Positions 55,246 through 63,208 of a DNA stretch of 64,000 nt are shown piece by piece. The translations under genes were made by a program, and so were the position numbers. A model generated the notes under the pieces. The model worked only from the letters and a program-made list of their open reading frames with translations, did no database searches and was not told where the DNA came from. The stretch is taken from assembly GCF_900312745.1 (NCBI RefSeq), contig NZ_OMPD01000014.1, forward strand, positions 1,178,001 to 1,242,000, read 5' to 3'. The number at the start of each line of letters is the position of its first letter. Positions within the stretch are counted from its first letter, which is position 1. This stretch comes from Aquimarina sp. AU58 (GTDB lineage: Bacteria > Bacteroidota > Bacteroidia > Flavobacteriales > Flavobacteriaceae).

Positions 55246-56763
55246 TTATTTTAGTAATGAATCTTGTGTCATAGCCTTAGGTTTTTCTATTCCCATAAGA
55301 TCAAGAATGGTTGGAGCGATATCTCCTAAAACTCCATCATTTATTTGTATCTGGTCACTATCAATTAAGATAAAAGGAACGGGATTAGTTGTGTGGGCTG
55401 TATGTGGTGTGCCATCTGGATTAATCATAGTTTCGCAATTACCATGATCTGCAATCAGAATGGTAGAATATTGATTATCTAGAGCAGTGGTTACTATATC
55501 TTTTACACATTGATCTACAGCTTCACAAGCTTTAATAGCAGCTTCCATTACTCCTGTATGCCCTACCATATCACCATTTGCAAAGTTTAAACATACAAAA
55601 TTAACATCGCCTTTTTGTAGTTCTGGTACCAAAGCATCTCTTAATTCAAAAGCACTCATTTCGGGTTTAAGATCATATGTTGCTACCTTTGGAGAATTTC
55701 TTAATATTCTGGATTCTCCTTTAAAAGGTTCTTCTTGTCCTCCAGAAAAAAAGAAGGTAACGTGAGGATATTTTTCTGTTTCAGCAATCCTAATTTGAGT
55801 TTTACCGGCTTTAGAAATGATTTCTCCAAGAGTTTCGGTAATATTATCTTTATTATAAATAACATTAATACCTTCAAAGTTTTCATCATAGTTGGTCATT
55901 GTAACATAATGTAAAGAAAGCTTGTGGGTATTATACTCGTGCATATCTTTTTGAGAAAGCATTTCGGTTAACTCTCTGCCTCGATCTGTTCTGAAATTAA
56001 AGAAAATTACAACATCCTCATCGTTTATGGTAGCGACCGAAACTCCATTTTCTTGTAGTATAATCGGTTTGATAAATTCGTCGGTAATGTCGTTGTCGTA
56101 ACTATTCTGAATACTGTCGAGGGCATCAATACTAGATTCTCCAATACCATTTACCAAAAGATCATAGGCTAATTTAACACGCTCCCATCTTTTGTCTCTA
56201 TCCATAGCATAATATCTTCCTATGATAGAGGCTAGTTTACCTGTGGTTTTGGACATATAATCCTGGATATTTTTGATGTGCGTTTTACCAGACTTCGGAT
56301 CTACATCACGACCATCGGTAAATGCATGAAGGAAAACATCTTTTAATTCATAAGAGTGAGCTGCGTCAAGTAATCCTTTAATATGATCGATATGAGAGTG
56401 AACTCCACCATCACTTACCAGGCCCAGTAAATGAACATTTTTATTTTCTTTTTTTGCATAGCGAAAAGCATCCAGAAGAACGGATTCTTCTTTTAAAGTG
56501 TTGTTTTTAACTGCTATATTGATTTTGGCCAAATCCTGATATACAATTCTACCAGCTCCAAGATTCATATGACCAACCTCACTGTTTCCCATTTGCCCAT
56601 CTGGCAAACCTACATGAAGTCCGTCTGTACGTAAAGAAGCATTAGGGTAGTGAGTGTATAAACTATCGATATACGGAGTGTTTGCATGATCAATTGCAGA
56701 TACTTTAGGATCGGGTGATGTTCCCCATCCATCCAGGATCATCAGGATTATTTTTTTGTTCAT
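55246..56763 (-). CDS. gpmI: 2,3-bisphosphoglycerate-independent phosphoglycerate mutase
   Basis: A 505-residue Mn2+-dependent mutase interconverting 3- and 2-phosphoglycerate in glycolysis. It belongs to the alkaline phosphatase superfamily: metal Asp11 in LMILDGWG, the phosphorylated Ser61 in GNSEVGHMNLGAG, FLHAFTDGRDVDP, YAMDRDKRWER, and FANGDMVGHTG then LIADHGNCE near the end. Length is typical. A promoter with both boxes lies upstream. Confidence 0.97.
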   Translation of the reverse strand: MNKKIILMILDGWGTSPDPKVSAIDHANTPYIDSLYTHYPNASLRTDGLHVGLPDGQMGNSEVGHMNLGAGRIVYQDLAKINIAVKNNTLKEESVLLDAFRYAKKENKNVHLLGLVSDGGVHSHIDHIKGLLDAAHSYELKDVFLHAFTDGRDVDPKSGKTHIKNIQDYMSKTTGKLASIIGRYYAMDRDKRWERVKLAYDLLVNGIGESSIDALDSIQNSYDNDITDEFIKPIILQENGVSVATINDEDVVIFFNFRTDRGRELTEMLSQKDMHEYNTHKLSLHYVTMTNYDENFEGINVIYNKDNITETLGEIISKAGKTQIRIAETEKYPHVTFFFSGGQEEPFKGESRILRNSPKVATYDLKPEMSAFELRDALVPELQKGDVNFVCLNFANGDMVGHTGVMEAAIKACEAVDQCVKDIVTTALDNQYSTILIADHGNCETMINPDGTPHTAHTTNPVPFILIDSDQIQINDGVLGDIAPTILDLMGIEKPKAMTQDSLLK

Positions 56764-56835
56764 AATGTATTCTTAATTAAGGTTTTTGGTTGGTTATTTT
56801 TTGAGCCTAAAATCTCAAAAAAATGAAATAAGAAA

Positions 56836-56866
56836 CAAAGTTACAACTTCGCCCACAAGCACACAA
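56836..56866 (-). promoter_or_regulatory. Promoter of gpmI
   Basis: On the minus strand, TTTG (56863-56866), a 19-base spacer, then TAACTTTG (56836-56843): a full match to the Bacteroidota TTTG/TAnnTTTG pair. The start codon is 72 bases downstream. The rest of the interval 56764-57077 shows nothing else distinctive. Confidence 0.65.
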
Positions 56867-57077
56867 AAAGCTTATGTTATTCCTATGTGATTTATACCTT
56901 TTTGTAATATTAACTGACACGTGGTTTTTGTGAAATTATTAACGAATTCATGTAGGGAAGGTTAAAAGTAAGTTATTCTTAAAATCACGATGTTTTTTGT
57001 GAGAATAATGTAATTCATTTGCACCGTCAAATTTTGACATAGCGCAAATCAATAATGAACTTATAAAGATAAAAAAA

Positions 57078-57461
57078 ATGAAAAAGCTATCAATTTTAGT
57101 AATGTGTATGACGGTTGGTCTGGTTTTAGCAAACGATCCGGTGAAAAACCTTAATGCATATAAGGTTGCAAAAACAGAAATTATTAATGTATCTCCTTTT
57201 TGCATTTCAATCGCTAAAGGCGACTATGAAATGGTTAAAAAAATGGTCGAATTAGGGAGCGAAGTGAATAAATTTTCAGAAGGTATGACACCTCTTATGT
57301 ATGCTGCTCGTTATAATCGATTAGAGATCATAAAACTTTTGGTTGCTAATGGAGCAAAAATCAATATTAAAAATGCGAAAGGCTATAATGCAATAAAATA
57401 TGCAGAATTATCTGGAGCCAAAGAAGCTGCGGTCTTGTTATTAGAGCTTAAGAAAAAATAA
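57078..57461 (+). CDS. Small exported ankyrin-repeat protein 1
   Basis: A 127-residue protein with a signal peptide (ends near VLAND) and two to three ankyrin repeats (about 50-125): SPFCISIAKGDYEMVKKM, GMTPLMYAARYNRLEIIKLLVANGA, GYNAIKYAELSGAKEAAVLL. It is thus a periplasmic or secreted ankyrin protein. A close paralogue follows in tandem. Ankyrin repeats bind protein partners; the partner is unknown. Confidence 0.88.
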   Translation: MKKLSILVMCMTVGLVLANDPVKNLNAYKVAKTEIINVSPFCISIAKGDYEMVKKMVELGSEVNKFSEGMTPLMYAARYNRLEIIKLLVANGAKINIKNAKGYNAIKYAELSGAKEAAVLLLELKKK

Positions 57462-57490
57462 TTACTCAGAATTAGTTTTTAAACCGATAT

Positions 57491-57528
57491 AAATCCCGTC
57501 TATCATTTTTATAATGGTAGGCGGGTTT
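57491..57528 (+). terminator. Terminator after ankyrin gene 1
   Basis: CCCGTCTATCATT and AATGGTAGGCGGG pair with G-T wobbles, with A and T runs flanking the stem. Confidence 0.7.
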
Positions 57529-57675
57529 ATTGTATAGAAATGTATCGTTTTTATCAAAATATTTGTTACAAGAAAGTTAAAATCCTGTTATTTGGCAAGA
57601 GTAGGTGTAACATGTTGCCGATTCTAAGGTCGTACTATATATAAGTCAATCAAATAAACTTAAATCAATTTCATC

Positions 57676-58056
57676 ATGAAAAAAACAGTTTTAGCAACCT
57701 TATTGGTTATGTGTATTACTTCTGTAAGTTTAGCTGCAGAAACAAATGTGACTACTACTAGTCATAATTACGATCTTACGGCATATAAGACAAGTCCGTT
57801 TTGTATGGCCATTGTAAAAGGAGATTTAGAAACGGTAAAAAAATTAATTGAATTCGGCAGTGACGTTAATGAAAAATCTGACGGAATGACACCGCTTATG
57901 TATGCTGCGCGATATAACCGTGCAGATATTATTAAACTGCTTGTAAAAAATGGAGCAAATATCAAAGCTAAAAATAGCAAAGGCTATACAGCAATGAAAT
58001 TTGCAAAGCAATCTAATGCTAAAGATGCAGTAGCTCTTTTAGAGAAATTGTCATAA
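57676..58056 (+). CDS. Small exported ankyrin-repeat protein 2
   Basis: A 126-residue paralogue of the preceding gene. Signal peptide (SVSLAAE), a variable 20-residue stretch, then repeats with near-identical cores: SPFCMAIVKGDLETVKKL, GMTPLMYAARYNRADIIKLL. Mature parts agree over most of the repeat region, while the signal peptides and linkers differ. Separate terminators suggest separate transcripts. Confidence 0.88.
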   Translation: MKKTVLATLLVMCITSVSLAAETNVTTTSHNYDLTAYKTSPFCMAIVKGDLETVKKLIEFGSDVNEKSDGMTPLMYAARYNRADIIKLLVKNGANIKAKNSKGYTAMKFAKQSNAKDAVALLEKLS

Positions 58057-58063
58057 GTATTGA

Positions 58064-58100
58064 AGCCATTGCTTGTTGATATGAACAGGCAATGGTTTTT
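58064..58100. terminator. Terminator between ankyrin gene 2 and the M48 gene
   Basis: CCATTGCTTGTT and AACAGGCAATGG form a 12-base stem with one T-G pair, then a T run in the plus direction. The M48 stop codon is at 58101, so the hairpin lies directly after both convergent genes. Confidence 0.75.
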
Positions 58101-58871
58101 TTATTGTACACTACTATATTCTCGTATTGCCTCTTTGATTTTTTCTATACGATTTTCAGGATCAGGGTGGGAACTTTGAAATTCGGGAACACGGTTAGAC
58201 CCGGCAGCAGCTTTTAGAATTTTCATTACGCCAATCATTTCTTCAGGATTATAACCCGAATTGATCATAAACAAAACGCCTAGTTTATCACTTTCCAATT
58301 CATCACCACGGCCATTTTTTAATAAAACATTTTGTCCGATACCATTTACGATCCCTCCAGCATCTGCACCAACTGATGCCCCGGTAGATATCGTTTTCCA
58401 GAATTCATGCTCTGCTATTCTTTCTGCAGAATGTCGTCCTAGTACATGACCGATTTCATGACCCAATACACCAGCAACCTGGTCTTCATTTTGTAATTTG
58501 GATAATAAAGCATAGGTTATAAATATTTGCCCTCCTGGTAATGCAAAAGCATTAATGGTATTGGGATCGGCTAACAAATGAAATTCATATTTGTAAGGAG
58601 TTTGTTTTGCCATACTCGAATTAACTAATTTGTTTCCAACCATATCGATATAGCTTTGCAATTTTTGATCCGGGTATAATCCTCCATGTTGTTGGGCCAT
58701 TTCAGGAGCACTTTGTAGTCCAATAGCGATTTCCTGATCACTTGTCATATTAATATTTTGTACTCTATCGGTATATGGGTTTAGCGTTTTATTATTACAT
58801 TTTTTAAAAAATGCAAAAGCTATAATTGCTAAACCTATTAATATTCTGATTTTTAAGCCGCCACGTCTCAT
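58101..58871 (-). CDS. M48-family zinc metallopeptidase
   Basis: A 256-residue peptidase with an N-terminal hydrophobic segment (about 8-22). The zinc motif HEIGH is at 138-142, with the third ligand Glu in DELESDKLG, and the specificity segment NTINAFALPGGQIFIT. It resembles BepA/LoiP-type periplasmic quality-control proteases. A Cys at residue 25 after the hydrophobic stretch (FFKKCNN) is not a good lipobox. It stands alone. Confidence 0.9.
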   Translation of the reverse strand: MRRGGLKIRILIGLAIIAFAFFKKCNNKTLNPYTDRVQNINMTSDQEIAIGLQSAPEMAQQHGGLYPDQKLQSYIDMVGNKLVNSSMAKQTPYKYEFHLLADPNTINAFALPGGQIFITYALLSKLQNEDQVAGVLGHEIGHVLGRHSAERIAEHEFWKTISTGASVGADAGGIVNGIGQNVLLKNGRGDELESDKLGVLFMINSGYNPEEMIGVMKILKAAAGSNRVPEFQSSHPDPENRIEKIKEAIREYSSVQ

Positions 58872-58920
58872 GATAAACTAAATTTTAATATCAAAAAGCT
58901 TAAAGTTAATAAATATAAAA

Positions 58921-58964
58921 GTTGCTTACTAATAAAATGCAAAAAACACTTTTTAGTAAGCAAC
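58921..58964 (-). terminator. Terminator after the CAP-domain gene
   Basis: Twelve-base arms GTTGCTTACTAA and TTAGTAAGCAAC around a 20-base loop, followed on the minus strand by TTTTATATTTATTA. It lies about 70 bases after the CAP-domain stop codon. Confidence 0.6.
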
Positions 58965-59033
58965 CACTAGAGGTACCGTTCTTAGTTAAAGAACAAGATT
59001 AGTGCTAACCTTGCATAGTTGAGTTTGCAGAGT

Positions 59034-59510
59034 TTAGCGGTAAAAAATTTGTGTATAGTAGTATCTGCCACTTTCATCTTTTATTGCAGCAATACCAGTA
59101 TGGGTGTAATTACCTTCAATATTTTTTCTATGGCCTTCGCTATTAATCCATCCGTCTACAACACTTTGGGCATCGGGATAAAAACTAGCTACATTTTCTG
59201 CCATCCCTGTGGCATTTTCCTTTTCTCGTAAAGTGTCAAATTTAGCATCGAAATTATCATGATTAATAGTACCTTTAGAAATCATATACCGTGTATGATC
59301 AGCAGCTAATTCCTCGGCAGTTGTATTTTTTGCCAATGCCTCTAGTCCCTTAGTTTGTCGATATTCATTTACCAATTTTAGTATTTCGTCTGTAATCGAA
59401 ACTTCACTTGGAGTTTCTGTAATGGTATTATCGTCGTCATCCTTAGAACAAGAAAAAGCAGTGCATAAAAGCACAAAAACACAAAAGTATTTAATTAAAG
59501 AAGTTTTCAT
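59034..59510 (-). CDS. CAP-domain (SCP/PR-1-like) lipoprotein
   Basis: A 158-residue lipoprotein (lipobox Cys21, TAFSC) with an acidic Asp run after the Cys. The CAP domain is complete: LKLVNEYRQTKGLEAL, ADHTRYMISKGTINHDNF, GMAENVASFY, VVDGWINSEGHRKNIEGNY, THTGIAAI, YYTQIF. The Glu/His of the putative site (NHDNF, ENVA, EGH) are present. CAP domains occur in many secreted proteins; a bacterial role is not known. Confidence 0.9.
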   Translation of the reverse strand: MKTSLIKYFCVFVLLCTAFSCSKDDDDNTITETPSEVSITDEILKLVNEYRQTKGLEALAKNTTAEELAADHTRYMISKGTINHDNFDAKFDTLREKENATGMAENVASFYPDAQSVVDGWINSEGHRKNIEGNYTHTGIAAIKDESGRYYYTQIFYR

Positions 59511-59710
59511 TAGTATGGGGTCTTTATTTTAATAAATAACTAAAATAGTATAATTTTAGTATATAGAACTTATCTTGATTTTTTTGATTCAATCGAAAAA
59601 GAAGAATTTCACATATTGTATTAGGATACTACGGAATAGTAAAAGGGTGATTTTGAGTAAAAAGGAACATTTTTATGAGAAACTATAAAAATAACACGAA
59701 TTTTATATTA

Positions 59711-60436
59711 CTATAATAATTCAGGGTTAATGTCTGATATGTTCTCTGCAATATATTGTGTGATGAACTCTTCTGAGAAAAAGTTACTACCAAGCAGATT
59801 TGCCTTTTTTAACTCTTCGGCAATGTCGAGTTTTTGATATGATTTTAACATAGGAATAGAAAGTGGGGCATACGAATAGTGCCAGGGTTCATATTTAAAA
59901 CCTTTTCTGTTTTCTTTATCCGTATATACAAGGTAGAAACCAAAAGAGTTTGCATGTATATCCATCCATTCTTTAAACTTGCAAAACGGGCCATCTCCTT
60001 CAAAATTCTTGGCAAGAAGTAATCCTTTGGGTTGTGGAGCATTACCATCTACAATATCTAAATCGGTACCCCAATGATGTCTTGAGGTACCAGGAATAGT
60101 AGAATATTCTATAATTTTTTGTATTGCTTTAATAGGGGGTAACCCTTCTTTTGTAAACTTTTTGTATTTACGTTCCCAGATTCGATTTTGGTGCGCATAG
60201 TTTCTATAGCTGGAAACAACTTTTATTTTGAATCCACTTTTTGATGCTTCAGTCTTCATTTTAAGAAAAGCTTCATATGCATCTTTTCGTAGCTTATATC
60301 CATCACCAAAAAGTGATGGATTACTTTTTCCCATAAGATCATCTTTAGAAAACTCTGAAGGAAGTATAGAAAATGATGATAATGAAACTCCAATCATTCC
60401 CAGGGTACTAATACCAATAAAATCTCTTCTTACCAT
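59711..60436 (-). CDS. M15-family D-Ala-D-Ala carboxypeptidase-like protein
   Basis: A 241-residue exported peptidase with VanY-like zinc and catalytic motifs: SSYRNYAHQN, SRHHWGTDLDI (zinc His and Asp at about 120-127) and EPWHYSY (general base and third His). The N-terminus, with VRRDFIG before a hydrophobic run, resembles a twin-arginine signal. It trims peptidoglycan peptides in most relatives. It lies 34 bp downstream of the ClpP gene in the same direction. Confidence 0.9.
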   Translation of the reverse strand: MVRRDFIGISTLGMIGVSLSSFSILPSEFSKDDLMGKSNPSLFGDGYKLRKDAYEAFLKMKTEASKSGFKIKVVSSYRNYAHQNRIWERKYKKFTKEGLPPIKAIQKIIEYSTIPGTSRHHWGTDLDIVDGNAPQPKGLLLAKNFEGDGPFCKFKEWMDIHANSFGFYLVYTDKENRKGFKYEPWHYSYAPLSIPMLKSYQKLDIAEELKKANLLGSNFFSEEFITQYIAENISDINPELL

Positions 60437-60470
60437 AGGGATCTGATTATAATTATATCATTTTGGATCA

Positions 60471-61019
60471 TTATTCCAGAATTCCATCTATAATACCGTA
60501 CTCTATTGATTCTTGAGCATCCATCCAATAATCACGATTAAAATCCTTCAATACTTTCTCAACATCTTGTCCGCAATTATCAGCAAGGATTTGAGCACTA
60601 AGTTCTTTGGTCTTAAGGATTTCTGCAGCCTGGATTTCTATGTTAGAAGCTTGTCCTCTGGCACCACCACTTGGTTGATGAATCATCACTTTTGCATGAG
60701 GTTGTATAAATCTTCGACCTTTTTCACCAACACTTAGAAGAATTGATCCCATAGAAGCAGCTAATCCTGTGCAAATAGTAGAAACCGGACTTTTTAAACT
60801 TTTTATAGTATCATACATTGCAAACCCTGATGTAACATATCCTCCGGGACTATTAATATATAGTTTGATTTCTTTGTCGCTTATCATATCCAGATACATG
60901 AGTCTGTCGATTACATGTTTAGCCGACTTGTCATCTACCTGTCCCCAAAGAAATACACTACGTTCCTCCAGAAATTTTTTGTCGATCAGATCTTGTGTTT
61001 TTCCTGATTTTTCTTTCAT
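60471..61019 (-). CDS. ClpP-family serine protease
   Basis: A 182-residue Clp protease subunit. The catalytic triad is Ser89 (GLAASMGS), His114 (VMIHQPSGG) and Asp163 (NRDYWMDAQE); SPGGYVTSGFAMYDT lies before them. The frame opens at 61082, but ATG 61019 is chosen since the upstream stretch is not ClpP-like. Clusters in this phylum often have a second ClpP besides the one next to clpX; the absence of clpX and tig here suggests this is that second form. Confidence 0.93.
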   Translation of the reverse strand: MKEKSGKTQDLIDKKFLEERSVFLWGQVDDKSAKHVIDRLMYLDMISDKEIKLYINSPGGYVTSGFAMYDTIKSLKSPVSTICTGLAASMGSILLSVGEKGRRFIQPHAKVMIHQPSGGARGQASNIEIQAAEILKTKELSAQILADNCGQDVEKVLKDFNRDYWMDAQESIEYGIIDGILE

Positions 61020-61151
61020 CTTTATATTTTTTGTTCTTTTTAACTTGTTTGTAATACTAAAAAGGATGCTATACAAAGCCAATAAAACAATAGAATTGGT
61101 ATATTCTTTCTTTTTTAAGAATTCTTTACATCTTTGAGATAAATGTATAAT

Positions 61152-61159
61152 TATTTTTG
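61152..61159 (+). promoter_or_regulatory. Bacteroidota -7 box for the GNAT gene
   Basis: TATTTTTG lies 14 bases before the ATG at 61174; TTTG at 61133-61136 is a possible -33 box but only 15 bases upstream. Confidence 0.4.
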
Positions 61160-61173
61160 CAGAAAAACATCAT

Positions 61174-61599
61174 ATGGATTTAGCATTTCACAAAATTTTA
61201 AAAGAGGACTTTGATATTATTTTACCATTACTTCAGAAATTGATGAATAATCAATTTTCTGATACTGTTTTAACAGAAAGGTTTGATGAAATGTTTGAGC
61301 AAAATTATGAATGCTGGGGAGTGTATTTGGATGAAAAACTAATAGGATTTTTTGGATTATGGTTTATGACACGTCATTATGTTGGGAGATCATGCGAACC
61401 AGATCACGTATATATTGATGAAGAGAATAGGGGTAAAGGAATAGGGAAGAAAGTATTTAACTGGATTTATGAATATGCAAGGAGTAGGGGGTGTGAGGCT
61501 TCTGAATTAAATAGTTATGTGGTAAATTATCCTTCGCATAAATTCTACCTTAATGAAGGATATGAAATATGGGCACATCATTTTGTGAAAAAGTTATAG
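61174..61599 (+). CDS. GNAT-family N-acetyltransferase
   Basis: A 141-residue acetyltransferase of unknown substrate. The acetyl-CoA-binding segment is HVYIDEENRGKGIGKKVFNWI, with the SHKFYLNEGYEI motif near the end. It is a single-gene unit, in the opposite orientation to its neighbours. Confidence 0.9.
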   Translation: MDLAFHKILKEDFDIILPLLQKLMNNQFSDTVLTERFDEMFEQNYECWGVYLDEKLIGFFGLWFMTRHYVGRSCEPDHVYIDEENRGKGIGKKVFNWIYEYARSRGCEASELNSYVVNYPSHKFYLNEGYEIWAHHFVKKL

Positions 61600-61636
61600 A
61601 ATTTTGATGAAAATGCTTTTGTGTAACCTACAATTA

Positions 61637-63028
61637 TTATCGGGGGCCAATAGCTATAAAGGAAAAATATGAATCTTCAAATGTATAGGAGTCATTGTCA
61701 ATTGTGCTAATGGTACACTGGGTTGTTGATATCTGAGATATATTTAAAATATTATCATCAAGAACTCCTGTAACATCTCCTGGAGTTGCTGTTAAACTTG
61801 GAGTTCCTGTAAAAGCTGTAGTGAAATTAATAGTATATCTTCCTGTACCGATTTTGGTAATAGTAAAACCAGTTCCCTGGGCAATACTACCATTTGCATT
61901 TACATTTCCTCTCATCATTCGCAAAGTTTCTTCTCCTTCTACTGTGTTAGAAGAAGATGATGCATTTGGACTTATTTGCTGCCAATTAGTGCCATCACTT
62001 TTTATCCATAACACAGATTCACTTGTAATAATGGCTTGGTTTGAATTGGTAAGATCACGATACGTGCTAATAGTTCTGTTGGCATTAGTACTATTTTTTA
62101 GGATGTAGATTCTGCCTTCACAAGTATTGGCATTTGGTAGTGTTATGCTGTGGGCTCCTGTAATGTGTATAGTATGATGATTCTCAGTTAATGTTAGATT
62201 TCCAGTAGTGCTAATTATCGAAGTCGAAAAAGACCCTTCCAGTTGTAAAGTAGAGTTTGCAACATTAAATCCTGTGCTAGGATCATCATATCCAGTATCT
62301 ACAGCAACTTCTTGCGGGTTTAAATTAATACCAAATCTTGTGGTTGCATCGGCAGTATTGTTGCTTCCTTGTACTCTAAAAAGCTCTCGATGAAATTGAC
62401 CACGTCTATAATCGTATCGTTTAAATACAATAGGTTCACTACCATCATCACCAATAATGAATTCTAATTTCCCATCATTTGCAGGCCCTGCAGAACCTAT
62501 TTCAAACAGGTCTGTTCCTCCCGTACTTCCTTTTAGTCTAAAACTTCCATTTGTTGTTGTAAAGAACATTGGTTTGTAAAAAGAAGCACCTGCGGCTGTA
62601 AATTGTAATGCAGATGTAGTACCATCCCCGTTGATATTAACCAAAGGTTGATCATTATCTGTGTAATCAGGAAAAGCTTGTGTTAATCCTAAAGTTTGTC
62701 TTCTTCCAAACTGTAATAAAGGTAAATTGTTAGATCGAATTTCCATTTTTACATCATCGATATGACCTAAAAAAGATGTGGCGGGTAAGCCCGTATTACC
62801 ATCTACTAACCAATTATCATTAGTAGTTGCTACCCAATTTGTACCATCAAAAACAAAGATTTTGCTTTCTTCAAGGTTGTATAGAATTGATCCTGTAGCT
62901 GCAGCGGTTACACCATTCATTTCTGCGTTTGTAGCAGCAGTTGGAAGACCCATAACAGAAAACTCATCGATCTGAGAAAAAATAACTCCAGGTAGAATGA
63001 GTAAAATAATAAGTAATGTTTTCTTCAT
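61637..63028 (-). CDS. Exported tail-fibre-like surface protein
   Basis: A 463-residue protein with a signal peptide (LPGVIFSQ). The N-terminal segment GSILYNLEESKIFVFDGTNWV is a short recurring module I associate with flavobacterial exported proteins. The middle is glycine/threonine/asparagine-rich with beta-structured repeats, and the last 90 residues (after about 375) resemble phage-tail-fibre or collagen-like trimer heads. There is no T9SS sorting domain. It lies downstream of the T9SS-secreted protein, which may mean they act on the same surface. Function is not known. Confidence 0.75.
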   Translation of the reverse strand: MKKTLLIILLILPGVIFSQIDEFSVMGLPTAATNAEMNGVTAAATGSILYNLEESKIFVFDGTNWVATTNDNWLVDGNTGLPATSFLGHIDDVKMEIRSNNLPLLQFGRRQTLGLTQAFPDYTDNDQPLVNINGDGTTSALQFTAAGASFYKPMFFTTTNGSFRLKGSTGGTDLFEIGSAGPANDGKLEFIIGDDGSEPIVFKRYDYRRGQFHRELFRVQGSNNTADATTRFGINLNPQEVAVDTGYDDPSTGFNVANSTLQLEGSFSTSIISTTGNLTLTENHHTIHITGAHSITLPNANTCEGRIYILKNSTNANRTISTYRDLTNSNQAIITSESVLWIKSDGTNWQQISPNASSSSNTVEGEETLRMMRGNVNANGSIAQGTGFTITKIGTGRYTINFTTAFTGTPSLTATPGDVTGVLDDNILNISQISTTQCTISTIDNDSYTFEDSYFSFIAIGPR

Positions 63029-63173
63029 TTAATACTAATTTTTTAATTAGTAACACCTCTAAAAATGACTTTATATAACCTTGAAGTTAACTATTTATTA
63101 TTTTATGAGGTTCCTGAATTTACATTTTTTGAGAGTAAGACTTTTTTATTCGACAAAAATGATAGTGTATTAG

Positions 63174-63203
63174 TGATCTAGAAAATCATGATTTTCTAGA
63201 TCA
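63174..63203. terminator. Perfect palindrome after the T9SS-secreted protein gene
   Basis: A perfect 30-bp palindrome, TGATCTAGAAAATCA and its complement, begins six bases beyond the stop codon on the minus strand. It has no loop spacer and no T run, so it may be an mRNA 3'-end stabiliser or a protein-binding dyad and not a classic terminator. Confidence 0.4.
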
Positions 63204-63208
63204 TTATT

